The translations under genes and the position numbers were made by a program. This document shows, piece after piece, positions 25,515-34,672 of a stretch of DNA of 64,000 nucleotides. This stretch comes from Pseudomonadota bacterium (GTDB taxonomy: Bacteria > Pseudomonadota > Alphaproteobacteria > Rhizobiales > Rhizobiaceae). The stretch lies in NCBI GenBank assembly GCA_020161665.1, contig JAIUPA010000029.1, positions 52,197 to 116,196 on the forward strand, read 5' to 3'. Each line of letters begins with the position of its first letter. Position 1 is the stretch's first letter. A model generated the notes under the pieces. That model saw nothing but the letters and a program-made list of their open reading frames with translations. It ran no database searches and had not been told where the DNA came from.

Positions 25515-26216
25515 TCAAATCCCCAGATAGGCTTCACGCACACGTGGGTCGGCGATCAGTTCCGCCGCCGCCCCTTCCATGGTGATCTGGCCGGTTTCCA
25601 TGACATAGCCGCGATCGGCAATCTTCAGCGCTCCAAACGCGTTCTGCTCGACAAGAAGTACGGTCACGGAAAGGGCTTTCAGGCCTTTCACCACATCAAA
25701 GATCTGCTGTACCAGAATGGGGGCTAGCCCCATGGACGGCTCGTCCAAGAGAAGGCACGAGGGCCGCCCCATCAGGGCGCGGGCAATGGCAAGCATCTGC
25801 TGCTGACCGCCGGAAAGGCCACCTGCCGCCAGATTGCGTTTCTCGCGCAGGATCGGGAACATCTGGAAGGCGTCTTCCATGTCGCGATCAACACGTTCAT
25901 CGCTGTAAAGGAACGCGCCAAGCCTGAGGTTTTCCTCGACCGTCAGGCTGGTGAAAATCTGGCGTCCTTCTGGCGATTGTGCCAGGCCGCGTTTCAGGCG
26001 GCGAAAAGCGGGAACTTCTGTGAGTATTTCACCGCGAAAGGTGATGGAGCCGCCGCTGACCGGCTGGATGCCGGACAAGCAGCGCAGAAGCGTCGTTTTG
26101 CCCGCTCCGTTTGCGCCCACCACCGTGACAATCTCGCCGGAATCGACGTGGAGATCGATACCGTGCAAAACCTCGATGCGCCCATAGCGTGAGCGCAGAC
26201 CCTCAACGTTCAGCAT
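25515..26216 (-). CDS. Branched-chain/aromatic acid ABC importer ATPase (LivF type)
   Basis: A 233-residue ATPase of the Liv (HAAT) importer family. Walker A is GANGAGKTT, the Q-loop AQSPEGRQIF, the signature LSGGQQQMLAIARAL and Walker B LLLDEPSMGLAP; the APILVQQIF continuation is typical of LivF. The start at 26216 (MLNVEGL) overlaps the end of the livG-type gene by 14 bases; the longer frame upstream is not protein-like. It forms one importer with the four genes that precede it on the strand. Position between paaN and the beta-oxidation gene suggests phenylacetate or a related aromatic acid as cargo rather than leucine. Confidence 0.92.
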   Translation of the reverse strand: MLNVEGLRSRYGRIEVLHGIDLHVDSGEIVTVVGANGAGKTTLLRCLSGIQPVSGGSITFRGEILTEVPAFRRLKRGLAQSPEGRQIFTSLTVEENLRLGAFLYSDERVDRDMEDAFQMFPILREKRNLAAGGLSGGQQQMLAIARALMGRPSCLLLDEPSMGLAPILVQQIFDVVKGLKALSVTVLLVEQNAFGALKIADRGYVMETGQITMEGAAAELIADPRVREAYLGI

Positions 26217-26988
26217 GGTTTTCCTCCGCCTGCGTACCGAGATAGGCTTCGATGACCTTTGGGTTGCGGCTGATATCGACCGGAAGGCCCTCGGCAATCT
26301 TCTCGCCGTGATCGAGAACCACAATGTGGTTGGAAATGCGCATGACCATCTTCATGTCGTGCTCGACCAGAAGAATGGCGATGCCCGACGCCGCAACCTC
26401 GGCAATCAGGTGGTCCACCTCTTCCGTCTCCACCGCGTTGCAGCCGGCGGCAGGCTCGTCGAGAAGCAGCACTTTAGGCTTCAGAGCGAGTGCACGGGCA
26501 ATTTCCAGCCGCTTCAAAGCGCCATAGGATAGGCCGCCCGCCTCCCGTTCAGCCGCGCGCGAAAGATCGACACGGGCGAGAAGCGCCTCTGCACCCTCCT
26601 TGGCAGCACGCGCCCGGCGGCGCGACCCCGGCAAGCCGAGAAGATCGCCGATCACCGAACCGCGTTCCTGAAGGTGGAAGCCGGCGATGGCGTTTTCGAG
26701 AACGGTCATCGACTGGAAGATCTGCAGATTCTGGAAGGTGCGCGACATGCCGCGCCGCGCCAGAAGATGGGGTGACATGCCAGTCACATCCTCGCCCATC
26801 AGCCGAACTTTGCCTTGCCCCGGCTGGTAAACACCGGAGATCATGTTGAAAAGCGTGGTCTTGCCAGCGCCGTTCGGGCCGATGACCGAAACGATCTCGC
26901 CGGGTTTGACGCTGAAGCTCACATCCTGCACGGCCTTCAGGCCGCCGAAACGGATGCCAAGCCCTTCGATTTCAAGCAATGCAGTCAT
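26203..26988 (-). CDS. Branched-chain/aromatic acid ABC importer ATPase (LivG type)
   Basis: A 261-residue ATPase. Walker A is GPNGAGKTT, the Q-loop region SRTFQNLQIFQSMTVLEN is LivG-like, the signature is SYGALKRLEIARAL and Walker B LLLDEPAAGCNA. The last reads C where LivG proteins usually have G-L-N or similar, a minor variation beside the catalytic Glu. The C-terminal extension (HIVVLDHGEKIAEGLP then VIEAYLG) is also LivG-like. It overlaps the permease gene by four bases and the LivF-type gene by 14, so the three are translationally coupled. Pairs with the LivF-type ATPase as a heterodimer. Confidence 0.92.
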   Translation of the reverse strand: MTALLEIEGLGIRFGGLKAVQDVSFSVKPGEIVSVIGPNGAGKTTLFNMISGVYQPGQGKVRLMGEDVTGMSPHLLARRGMSRTFQNLQIFQSMTVLENAIAGFHLQERGSVIGDLLGLPGSRRRARAAKEGAEALLARVDLSRAAEREAGGLSYGALKRLEIARALALKPKVLLLDEPAAGCNAVETEEVDHLIAEVAASGIAILLVEHDMKMVMRISNHIVVLDHGEKIAEGLPVDISRNPKVIEAYLGTQAEENHAER

Positions 26989-27941
26989 TCGCCCCTCCCG
27001 CGGACAAGACGCAGAACCGAGGGCAGAAGACCCTCGCGCATGAAGATCATCACCAGCATCATGACGAGGCCGAGCAGGATCTGCTCATACTCGGCAAAGA
27101 CGGTCAGAACCTGCGGCAGCATGGTGAGAATGCCCGCGCCGAAAATCGCGCCAAGCACCGATCCCGCCCCGCCGAGAACGGCCATCGTGACGATCTCGAT
27201 GGAATGCATGTAACCCGACACATCCGGTGTAATGAATTTGTTCTGCAGGGCGAGCAACGAGCCTGAAACGGAGGCGTAAACGGCTGAAATCACGAGCGCT
27301 GTCAGCTTGGCTCCCGCCACGTCCACACCCACGGTGCGCGCGGCGATTTCAGAACCGTGCAACGCCCGAAGCGCCCGGCCCGTCGGGCTGTCATAGAGAT
27401 TGAGCGCCAGCCACGCGCCGACGATCAGCATGAAGCCGTTGAAGACGTACCAGGCTTCGGTTGCCGAAAACCCAAGGCCCATGGCACGGAAGAGATCGCG
27501 CAGGCCGGGGTCTGGCACATCGATGCCGTCCGGGCCACGCGTCAGCCAGGCTTCGTTGGTCAGGAGCATGGAGACCAGAATGCCAAGGCCAAGGCTTGCC
27601 ACGGCCAGATAATAGCCCTTGAGCCGCAGGATCGGGCGGCCGACCAGCCAGGCCAGCGCGCCGGAAATGGCAGCTCCCAACACGACGGCCAGCGCCGGGT
27701 GAATGCCGAGATGAACGGGGGCCAGTGCGCAGGTATAGGCGCCGATCCCTGCAAAGCCCGCATGTCCAAGACTGATCTGCCCGGCATATCCGGTGAGAAT
27801 GACAATGCCGGTAACGGCAATGCCGTTAATGAAGATCAGCGAACCGACGCGAAAGTAATAGCTCGAGGGAAAGAAAAACGGTGTCAGTGCAACGAGCACG
27901 ATAAGGATCAGGAGGGTCCAGTGTTTTTCGGAAAGCCGCAT
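26985..27941 (-). CDS. Branched-chain/aromatic acid ABC importer permease (LivM type)
   Basis: A 318-residue inner-membrane permease with about eight to ten hydrophobic segments. LivM signs are ILTGYAGQISLGHAGFAGIGAY, written here as TGYAGQISLGHAGF, the LKGYYLAVASLGLG segment and the EAA-like loop GSEIAARTVGVDVAGAKL. I start it at the ATG at 27941 (MRLSEKHW), four bases after the preceding permease gene; the longer open frame upstream is the shifted shadow of that gene. Together with the LivH-type permease it forms the membrane channel. Confidence 0.92.
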   Translation of the reverse strand: MRLSEKHWTLLILIVLVALTPFFFPSSYYFRVGSLIFINGIAVTGIVILTGYAGQISLGHAGFAGIGAYTCALAPVHLGIHPALAVVLGAAISGALAWLVGRPILRLKGYYLAVASLGLGILVSMLLTNEAWLTRGPDGIDVPDPGLRDLFRAMGLGFSATEAWYVFNGFMLIVGAWLALNLYDSPTGRALRALHGSEIAARTVGVDVAGAKLTALVISAVYASVSGSLLALQNKFITPDVSGYMHSIEIVTMAVLGGAGSVLGAIFGAGILTMLPQVLTVFAEYEQILLGLVMMLVMIFMREGLLPSVLRLVRGRGE

Positions 27942-27943
27942 GG

Positions 27944-28816
27944 TTACACCCGATCCGTCGATTTTTTGCCGAACAGGCCCTGCGGCATGGCGAAGAGCAC
28001 GGCGAGGATGATGATGAAGGCGGCCGCATCCTTGTATTGAGAGCTGATGTAACCGGCGGTCAGGGCCTCGATCAGGCCAAGAAGAATGCCACCCGCAAAC
28101 GCACCCTTGGGATTTCCCATGCCGCCGAGCATGGCAGCGGCAAAACCTTTTAGCGCAAGGCTGATGCCGAAATCGTAGCCGATCATTGTCACGGGTGTAA
28201 CCAGAACACCCGCAATGGCACCAATGGCTGCCGAGACTGCGAAGGACAGCGTCATGATCCAGTTGGTGTTGATACCCACAAGCTGGGCCGCCAAACGGTT
28301 GTTCGATGTGGCGAGAACCGCGCGGCCAATCAGAGTGCGCGTGAAGAAGAGCCAAAGGCCGATAAAAATAGCGACAGCGCCCGCGATGATCCAGAGGCTT
28401 TGCGGCAAAATGGTCGCGCCCAGAACGTGAATCGGATCATCGCCGGAAATGGCCGGAAAGCGGTGGATCTGCTTGTCGAATACCAACTGCGTTGCACCTC
28501 TGATGAAGATTGACGCGCCGATGGTGATAATGATCAGAGAAACGACGGGAGCACCGCGTGCAGGCTCGATGGCCAGCTTGTTGAGCGCTACGCCGAAAGC
28601 GGCAGTCGCGCCCACGGCAATCAGCGCTGAAAGCGGCAGGGGCAGGCCTGCCATATGGGCAAAGACGGTAATCATCCCGCCCAGCATCACAAATTCGCCC
28701 TGGGCGAAATTCACGACATCGGAGGCGTTATAGATAATGGTGAAGCCAAGTGCGACGAGCGCATAAACAGCGCCGACAGTCACCCCTGACAGCAGAAATT
28801 GCATAAGTTCGGGCAT
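27944..28816 (-). CDS. Branched-chain/aromatic acid ABC importer permease (LivH type)
   Basis: A 290-residue inner-membrane permease of the LivH family. Typical stretches are GAVYALVALGFTIIYNASDVVNFAQGEFVML (shown in parts: ALVALGFTIIYNASDVVNF, AQGEFVMLGG) near the N-terminus and GFAAAMLGGMGNPKGAFAGG in the C-terminal half. The start at 28816 (MPELMQFL) matches the usual LivH N-terminus; seven further codons upstream are open. Two strong hairpins at 28869-28918 separate it from the binding-protein gene, a usual arrangement that lets the binding protein be made in excess. Confidence 0.92.
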   Translation of the reverse strand: MPELMQFLLSGVTVGAVYALVALGFTIIYNASDVVNFAQGEFVMLGGMITVFAHMAGLPLPLSALIAVGATAAFGVALNKLAIEPARGAPVVSLIIITIGASIFIRGATQLVFDKQIHRFPAISGDDPIHVLGATILPQSLWIIAGAVAIFIGLWLFFTRTLIGRAVLATSNNRLAAQLVGINTNWIMTLSFAVSAAIGAIAGVLVTPVTMIGYDFGISLALKGFAAAMLGGMGNPKGAFAGGILLGLIEALTAGYISSQYKDAAAFIIILAVLFAMPQGLFGKKSTDRV

Positions 28817-28868
28817 GGCCACGTCTCCGACGATCAAGACAAGAACGGGGAAGGCATCGCTGGGAATG

Positions 28869-28918
28869 TGTCCCCGGCCCTTTCAGGCCGGGGACAGACC
28901 GGGCGTCGAAACGCCCGG
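28869..28918 (-). terminator. Two intercistronic hairpins between binding-protein and permease genes
   Basis: Stem 1: 11-base perfect arms TGTCCCCGGCC (28869-28879) and its complement (28886-28896). Stem 2: CCGGGCGT-CGAA-ACGCCCGG (28899-28918). No T-run follows on the minus strand, so partial termination or 3' mRNA protection of the binding-protein message is more likely than a full stop. Confidence 0.75.
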
Positions 28919-28925
28919 ACCCGCA

Positions 28926-30071
28926 TTATTCAGCCAGCTTCCAGCCGCCATCCCGGATTTCGAGCATGCGGAAGGCCGAGAGATCGAGACCAAGATGGTC
29001 ATCCTTCGACATGGTGACGATACCGGTGGTGCCGATCAGCCCCTTGGTGGCCTCGATAGCATCGCGAACGGCCTTCGGTTCGGTGGAACCGGCACGCTTG
29101 ACGGCATCGGCATAGATCGCCAGTGCGTCATGGGCATAGCCGCCAAACGTGGTCGGAGCGATGTTGTACTTGGCCTTATAGTCGGCGACATAAGCGGCAA
29201 CGACCGGCTTCTGCGGATCGCTGTCAGCCAGGATGCTTTCCACCAGAAGCGCCGTGCCCGGAAGGCGAACGCCTTCAGCCGCCTTCTTGCCAGCGAGATC
29301 GATAAAGCCGTTCGAGGCAACGCCATGCGACTGGTAGAACGGAAGTGTAATGCCAAGCTGGGCGTAGTTGCGCGTCACGATGGATGGGCCCTGGCCGAAG
29401 CCCGGGTTCATGATGGCCTGAATGCCCGGCTTGCCCTTGAGGTTGGTCAGCTGCGGGGTCATATCAGCATCCTGCGGACCATAGCTTTCGTCGCCGACGA
29501 TCTCGATGCCATAGCTTGCCACCACATCCAGGCACTGTTTGCGCATGGAGGCACCGAAGCCATCCGTGCCGGAAATCAGGCCGATCTTGGTGTAGCCCTG
29601 CTTCTTCATGTCGGTGAAGATTTTCTCGCAGGCCATGCGGTCGGTGTGCGGCGTCTTGAAGACCCATTCCTTGACCGGCTTGACGATTTCGATGGCACCG
29701 GCCAGCGAAATGAACGGGATCTTGGCTTCTTCGGCAACCGGGATAATCGACATGGTGGTGCCGGTGGTGGTGCCGCCGATGATGGCCTGCACCTCGTCAT
29801 CCTCGACCAGACGTGTTGCGAAGGTACGGGCCTTGTTCGGATCGCCGCCATCGTCATAGAGGAACAGCTCGATCTTCTCGCCATTGAGGCCGCCAGCAGC
29901 ATTGATCTTCTCGACGAGAAGCTTCAGCGTCTTGGCTTCCGGATCGCCGAGGAATGCCGCCGGACCCGTTTCCGAAACAGTGGCCCCGAGGCGGATTTCC
30001 GCCAGAACCGGGGTTGCGGCAAAAGCCATGGCGGTCATCGCGCCGAGTGCGAACTTATGGATCAGTTTCAT
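28926..30071 (-). CDS. ABC importer substrate-binding protein (LivJ/LivK type)
   Basis: A 381-residue periplasmic binding protein with a signal peptide (KFALGAMTAMAFAATPVLAE). The mature protein is a type 1 periplasmic-binding fold: IRLGATVSETGPAAFLGDPEAKT, here in part, then VQAIIGGTTTGTTMSIIPVAEE and the hinge-region pattern FGGYAHDALAIYADAVKRAG. The ATG at 30071 follows GGGAGGAG. It lies 70 bases after paaN and leads the four transporter genes. The amino-acid carboxylate site is not obvious by eye; together with the paa context I infer an aromatic acid ligand. Confidence 0.9.
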   Translation of the reverse strand: MKLIHKFALGAMTAMAFAATPVLAEIRLGATVSETGPAAFLGDPEAKTLKLLVEKINAAGGLNGEKIELFLYDDGGDPNKARTFATRLVEDDEVQAIIGGTTTGTTMSIIPVAEEAKIPFISLAGAIEIVKPVKEWVFKTPHTDRMACEKIFTDMKKQGYTKIGLISGTDGFGASMRKQCLDVVASYGIEIVGDESYGPQDADMTPQLTNLKGKPGIQAIMNPGFGQGPSIVTRNYAQLGITLPFYQSHGVASNGFIDLAGKKAAEGVRLPGTALLVESILADSDPQKPVVAAYVADYKAKYNIAPTTFGGYAHDALAIYADAVKRAGSTEPKAVRDAIEATKGLIGTTGIVTMSKDDHLGLDLSAFRMLEIRDGGWKLAE

Positions 30072-30141
30072 ATTGCTCTCCTCCCAAGAGACTGATGAAC
30101 AGATGGATTGAATGCGAACGGACCTCCCCGTCCGCGAAGCA

Positions 30142-31794
30142 TCATGCGGTCTTGAGCCTCCTCCACATGACGGTACGGAACCGCTCCACCACGAAGGCGG
30201 CATCGGTCAGGCTGGCATTGCCAGCCGGATTGGCGCCGGTGACATGGAAGTCACTGAACGCAGCACTCTGATTGACGAAAATGCCGCCGATCAGGTTGAC
30301 GGACAGATTGACGCCCGCCTGTGCAAAGGCTTCGGCGGCGGCAAGAATGCGCGCCTCGTCGGTTTCATAAAGGGCGGCGGTGATCGCCCCCTTTTCGCGA
30401 GCAAGACGGCTTGCCGCGGCAATCCCGGCATCGGCATTCTTCACCTTCACGATAAAGGCGACAGGGCCGAAACATTCGCTTTCATGGGCTTTCGTCGCGT
30501 CGGCATCGACGGCAATCAGAAGCGGGCTGGCGCTGCGCCCCTCGCCTGCAGGCGCGCTGTCACGCACCACGCGACCCAGCACACGAGCATTTTTAACACG
30601 GGCAAGGGTGGCCGGATTGGCGATCGTACCGCAGATATTGGCGGCGCGGGCCGGATCGAACAGAAGCGCATCGATGGCGGTGGCGATGCCGTTTGCCACA
30701 TCATCGAAGCTCTTGTGGCCCTCATTGGTTTCAATCCCAGCGGCCGGAACGAAAATATCCTGCGGCGAGGTGCACATCTGCCCGCTATAGAGCGACAACG
30801 AGAAGGCGATATTGGCGCACATGCCAGCAAAATCATCGGTCACAGAAATCACGATGGAATTGACGCCCGCCTCTTCCGTATAAAGGCGCGCATGGCCTGC
30901 GTGGGTGCGCAACCAGTCGGCAAAGGCATTCGAGCCCGTGTAATCGATAATGGCAACGTCCGGGGTGCGGGCGAGATCGGTGGTGATTTCCGCGCCGGCT
31001 TCGTCTGCGGCCAGCAGCACGACGTTCGGATCATAACCCTGTTCAGCCAGCACCTCCCGGATGACACGCACGGTCAGCGCCACCGGCAGAATAGCGCCGG
31101 GATGTGGCTTGGCGATCACCGTATTGCCGGTCGCAAGGCTTGCGAAAAGTCCCGGATAGGAATTCCAGGTCGGGAAGGTATTGCAGCCGATCACAAGCGA
31201 AATGCCTCGCGGCACGATGCGCCAGTGCTTTTCCATGACGATTGAAGGGGCTTTGCCCTGCGGCTTTTCCCAGATGGCGCTTTGCGGCGTGCGGGTCATT
31301 TCGCGATAAGCCGTGGCAACAGCTTCTAGACCGCGATCCTGTGCATGCGGCCCGCCGGCCTGAAAGGCCATGGCAAAAGCCTGCCCGGTGGTGTGCATCA
31401 CGGCATTCGCCATGAGGAAACTCATCCGGTTCAGGCGTGCGAGAACCTCAAGGCAAAGCCCAACGCGGCTCTGCGGCGAGGAATGAGCCCATCCTTCTGC
31501 CGCAGCCTTTGAGGCGGCAATCAGCGTCTTCACGTCAGCTGTCGGATAAGAGATAGAAAGCACCGGGCCGAAAGGCGAAACCTCCTTGCCAGCGGTTCCC
31601 GTCTGCGGGTGGCCGGGCAGCAAAAAGACAGATTGGCACAGGCTCGCAAATGCCGCGTCTGCGTCCGCCCGGGCCGTCTCACCATAGATGCGACCGCTCG
31701 GCGCTTCCGGGTATGGGCTCCAAAAACCGCGCGCGTCCAATGCCTTGAGGGCGTCCTCAAGCAGGCCGCGATGGCGGTCAAACAAATTTTCCAT
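30142..31794 (-). CDS. paaN: PaaN, phenylacetate-pathway aldehyde dehydrogenase-like protein
   Basis: A 550-residue protein of the PaaN type, an aldehyde dehydrogenase superfamily member found in paa clusters. It keeps the catalytic cysteine region SGQMCTSPQDI, the YTEEAGVNS segment around the general base, and the CNTFPTWNSYPGLFASLATGN cofactor region (part of which is quoted). It is distinct from PaaZ (35894-37948) because it has no hydratase domain. The precise reaction of PaaN in this form is not settled; oxidation of a ring-opened semialdehyde is the usual proposal. The ATG at 31794 follows GGGAGGAG. It leads the minus-strand paaN-liv-hydratase operon, divergent from paaG. Confidence 0.88.
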   Translation of the reverse strand: MENLFDRHRGLLEDALKALDARGFWSPYPEAPSGRIYGETARADADAAFASLCQSVFLLPGHPQTGTAGKEVSPFGPVLSISYPTADVKTLIAASKAAAEGWAHSSPQSRVGLCLEVLARLNRMSFLMANAVMHTTGQAFAMAFQAGGPHAQDRGLEAVATAYREMTRTPQSAIWEKPQGKAPSIVMEKHWRIVPRGISLVIGCNTFPTWNSYPGLFASLATGNTVIAKPHPGAILPVALTVRVIREVLAEQGYDPNVVLLAADEAGAEITTDLARTPDVAIIDYTGSNAFADWLRTHAGHARLYTEEAGVNSIVISVTDDFAGMCANIAFSLSLYSGQMCTSPQDIFVPAAGIETNEGHKSFDDVANGIATAIDALLFDPARAANICGTIANPATLARVKNARVLGRVVRDSAPAGEGRSASPLLIAVDADATKAHESECFGPVAFIVKVKNADAGIAAASRLAREKGAITAALYETDEARILAAAEAFAQAGVNLSVNLIGGIFVNQSAAFSDFHVTGANPAGNASLTDAAFVVERFRTVMWRRLKTA

Positions 31795-31825
31795 TTCGGT
31801 CTCCTCCCGAATTTCTTTTATAATT

Positions 31826-31840
31826 GACCGACCGTTCGGT
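31826..31840. promoter_or_regulatory. Probable PaaR operator between paaN and paaG
   Basis: GACCGACCGTTCGGT contains the palindrome ACCG-TT-CGGT at 31831-31840. It lies 37 bases before the paaN start in the divergent paaN/paaG region. The same core, ACCG-AT-CGGT, occurs before paaJ at 43787-43800. The form suits a TetR-family repressor. Confidence 0.6.
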
Positions 31841-31921
31841 TTATGCAACTGATTTTTTCAGGCGCTATCGATTTGTTGTGAAAACTGCTCATGATAGTGC
31901 GGAGGAATGTGGAGGAGACAC

Positions 31922-32713
31922 ATGACGAAGTCTGAAACCGTGTTGGTAACACGGGGTCAGGGCGTGCTTGGCATTACGCTGAACCGCCCGGAAAAACTGA
32001 ATTCATTCAACGAAGAGATGCATATTGCGTTTCGTGCGGCGTTGCAGACGGCGCATGATGACCCGACAGTCCGGGCGGTTCTTCTCACGGGTTCCGGCCG
32101 CGGCTTTTGCGCCGGTCAGGATCTGGGTGATCGTGATCCGCGAAGCGGTGAGGTTCCTGATCTCGGCCATACGCTCGAGACGTTTTATAACCCTTCCCTG
32201 CGATTGATCCGGTCGCTGGAAAAGCCTGTCATTTGTGCTGTCAATGGTGTTGCCGCCGGGGCTGGCGCCAACATCGCTTTTGCCTGCGATATCGTGCTGG
32301 CTGCCGAATCGGCGCGCTTCATTCAGGCCTTTTCCAAGATCGGTCTCGTTCCCGATGCCGGTGGCACCTGGAGCCTGACGCGAATTCTGGGAGAGCCGCG
32401 TGCCAAGGCGCTGGCCATGACAGCAGAACCGCTGGGCGCGGCAAAAGCTGCCGAATGGGGCCTGATCTGGAAGGCTGTTGAGGATGCTTCGCTGATGGAG
32501 GAAGCCTCTGAGCTGGCAAGCCGCCTCGCCGCCGGGCCGACCCTTGGCCTTGGTCTGACAAAGCGCCTCATGCAGGCTGCGGCTACGCACTCGCTTGACG
32601 AACAGCTTGACATGGAGCGCGATCTCCAGCGTCAGGCCGGACGCTCTGCCGATTACGCCGAAGGTGTTCTCGCCTTTCTCGAAAAGCGCCAGCCGGAGTT
32701 CAAGGGACAATGA
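31922..32713 (+). CDS. paaG: PaaG, ring-1,2-epoxyphenylacetyl-CoA isomerase
   Basis: A 263-residue crotonase-fold enzyme that converts the phenylacetyl-CoA epoxide to oxepin-CoA. Visible signs are ITLNRPEKLNSFNEEM, the oxyanion motif GFCAGQDLGDRD (the GQDL form, with Asp, is typical of PaaG rather than hydratases), NGVAAGAGANIAF, and FSKIGLVPDAGGTW. The ATG at 31922 follows GGAGGAGAC; an in-frame ATG 15 bases earlier is less well placed. The stop overlaps the paaI start by four bases. First gene of paaGIK. Confidence 0.94.
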   Translation: MTKSETVLVTRGQGVLGITLNRPEKLNSFNEEMHIAFRAALQTAHDDPTVRAVLLTGSGRGFCAGQDLGDRDPRSGEVPDLGHTLETFYNPSLRLIRSLEKPVICAVNGVAAGAGANIAFACDIVLAAESARFIQAFSKIGLVPDAGGTWSLTRILGEPRAKALAMTAEPLGAAKAAEWGLIWKAVEDASLMEEASELASRLAAGPTLGLGLTKRLMQAAATHSLDEQLDMERDLQRQAGRSADYAEGVLAFLEKRQPEFKGQ

Positions 32714-33159
32714 CCGACATGCCCCGAATGAACCCGCAGGAACTGTCGGAAGCCTGTGCACGCGCCATGTGGAACGATGACAGCGCCAGCCAGCGTCTTG
32801 GCATGTCTCTGGAGCACATTGCGCCTGGTGAAGCCACGCTGACCATGACGATTACCGACCAGATGACCAACGGCCATGCCACCTGTCACGGCGGTTACAT
32901 CTTCACGCTGGCCGACAGCGCCTTCGCCTTTGCCTGCAACGGCTATAACCAGCGCACGGTGGGCCAGCAGGCATCAATCACCTATATCGCTCCGGCTTTT
33001 GTCGGAGACCGGCTGACAGCCGACGCGAGGGAGGTTTCGCGTCGGGGTCGTGGCGGCATCTACGATGTGCGCATCACCAATGCGGCTGGCGAGCAGATCG
33101 CTGAATTCCGCGGCCATTCCCGAACCATCAAAGGCACGTTGCTGCCTGAGGGTGTCTGA
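32710..33159 (+). CDS. paaI: PaaI, hydroxyphenylacetyl-CoA thioesterase
   Basis: A 149-residue hotdog-fold thioesterase that releases CoA from dead-end hydroxyphenylacetyl-CoA products and so prevents CoA sequestration. The PaaI signature is clear: MTNGHATCHGGYIFTLADSAFAFA, quoted in part, with HGG and the catalytic Asp in LADSAFAFACN, then GQQASITYIAP. Length is typical. Translationally coupled to paaG through the four-base overlap ATGA and followed by paaK after about 37 bases. Confidence 0.95.
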   Translation: MTDMPRMNPQELSEACARAMWNDDSASQRLGMSLEHIAPGEATLTMTITDQMTNGHATCHGGYIFTLADSAFAFACNGYNQRTVGQQASITYIAPAFVGDRLTADAREVSRRGRGGIYDVRITNAAGEQIAEFRGHSRTIKGTLLPEGV

Positions 33160-33196
33160 CGACACCCCCCCCGCATTTTCATTTCTGGAGGAGAAA

Positions 33197-34507
33197 ATGA
33201 AAGACCTGTCCCCCAAGCGCGCCGATCTCGACCCGATTGAGATTGCATCCCGCGACGAAATCGAAGCCCTGCAGTTTCACCGCATGAAGCGGTCGCTGAA
33301 GCATGCCTTCGAGAATTCACCCTTCTACCGCAAGCGCTTCATCGAGGCCGACGTGCATCCGGAAGAGTTGAAGACGCTGGCCGACATCGCCAAATTCCCG
33401 TTCACGACGAAGCAGGATCTGCGCGATACGTACCCCTTTGGCATGTTTGCCGTTCCACGTTCCAAGCTGGTGCGTGTCCATGGCTCTTCGGGCACGACAG
33501 GCAAGCCGACCGTCGTCGGTTACACCGCTGCCGACATTGATCATTGGTCGAACCTGATCGCCCGCTCGATCCGTGCGGCAGGCGGTCGCCCCGGCGACAT
33601 GTTGCACAATGCCTATGGCTACGGCCTGTTCACCGGCGGTCTTGGCGCGCATTACGGCGCAGAACGTCTCGGCTGTACCGTCGTGCCGATTTCCGGCGGC
33701 ATGACGGAACGTCAGGTGACGCTGATCAACGATTTCCGCCCGGACATCATCATGGTCACGCCGTCCTACATGCTATCGATCCTCGACGAGTTCCGCCGCC
33801 AGGGCCTTGATCCGCGCCAAAGCTCGCTTTCGGTCGGTATTTTTGGGGCCGAACCGTGGACCAATGCCATGCGTCAGGAAATCGAGGAAGCCTTCGACAT
33901 GCATGCGGTGGATATTTATGGCCTCTCCGAGGTCATGGGTCCGGGCGTGGCGCAGGAGTGCGTGGAAACCAAGGATGGCCTGCATATCTGGGAAGACCAT
34001 TTCTACCCGGAAATCATCAACCCGACGACGGGCGAGGTTCTTCCCGATGGCGAGATGGGCGAACTGGTGTTCACCACGCTGACCAAGGAAGGTCTGCCGA
34101 TGGTGCGCTACCGCACCCGTGACCTCACCCGTCTTCTTCCGGGTACGGCGCGCTCTATGCGACGTATCGAGAAGATCACGGGCCGCAGCGATGACATGAT
34201 CATTCTGCGTGGCGTCAATGTCTTTCCGACCCAGATTGAGGAACAGATCCTGAAATGCGCCGGCCTTGCTCCGCATTTCCAGATCGAGCTGACCCGCTCC
34301 GGTCGCATGGATAATATGACAGTGCATGTGGAGTGCACGCAGGACATGGTGGCCGCCGATGCGCGGATGAAATCCGCCAAGGAACTGGCCCATCACATCA
34401 AGAGCATTGTGGGTGTGACGACGAAAATCGAGGTCTGTGATCCGAACGCGATTGCCCGTTCGGAAGGTAAGGCCAAGCGCGTGATCGACAATCGCCCGCG
34501 CGAGTAA
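33197..34507 (+). CDS. paaK: PaaK, phenylacetate-CoA ligase
   Basis: A 436-residue adenylate-forming ligase that activates phenylacetate to phenylacetyl-CoA, the first committed step. The P-loop is VHGSSGTTGKPTVVGYT, followed by AYGYGLFTGGLGAHYGAE, DIYGLSEVMGPGVAQEC, and the hinge and CoA region RSDDMIILRGVNVFPTQIEEQIL (in part). Length and motif order match PaaK. The ATG at 33197 follows GGAGGAGAAA with about six bases. A GAGCATCGG inverted repeat follows the gene at 34544-34590, before paaR. Confidence 0.96.
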   Translation: MKDLSPKRADLDPIEIASRDEIEALQFHRMKRSLKHAFENSPFYRKRFIEADVHPEELKTLADIAKFPFTTKQDLRDTYPFGMFAVPRSKLVRVHGSSGTTGKPTVVGYTAADIDHWSNLIARSIRAAGGRPGDMLHNAYGYGLFTGGLGAHYGAERLGCTVVPISGGMTERQVTLINDFRPDIIMVTPSYMLSILDEFRRQGLDPRQSSLSVGIFGAEPWTNAMRQEIEEAFDMHAVDIYGLSEVMGPGVAQECVETKDGLHIWEDHFYPEIINPTTGEVLPDGEMGELVFTTLTKEGLPMVRYRTRDLTRLLPGTARSMRRIEKITGRSDDMIILRGVNVFPTQIEEQILKCAGLAPHFQIELTRSGRMDNMTVHVECTQDMVAADARMKSAKELAHHIKSIVGVTTKIEVCDPNAIARSEGKAKRVIDNRPRE

Positions 34508-34543
34508 GACGGAAAGGGGCGGTCAGACCTGACATTTATCAGC

Positions 34544-34590
34544 GAGCATCGGAAATCCCGAAAGCGGAACCCATTTTCGGCCCGATGCTC
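34544..34590. repeat. Inverted repeat after paaK
   Basis: GAGCATCGG (34544-34552) and CCGATGCTC (34582-34590) are perfect 9-base arms around a loop that itself can pair (CCGAAA/TTTTCGG). It resembles dispersed rhizobial palindromes and could end the paaGIK transcript before paaR. Confidence 0.55.
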
Positions 34591-34672
34591 TAGTGACAGG
34601 CGACCACGAAATTAATAAAGCAGGCGGGGAGAGGCCACGGCATCTTCCCGCCATGCCTTTGATCAGGAACAA

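Noticed and set aside
26985..28355. A longer version of the LivM-type permease beginning at 28355
   Set aside because: The first 138 codons are an out-of-frame reading of the LivH-type gene; a well-placed ATG at 27941 gives the normal LivM length.
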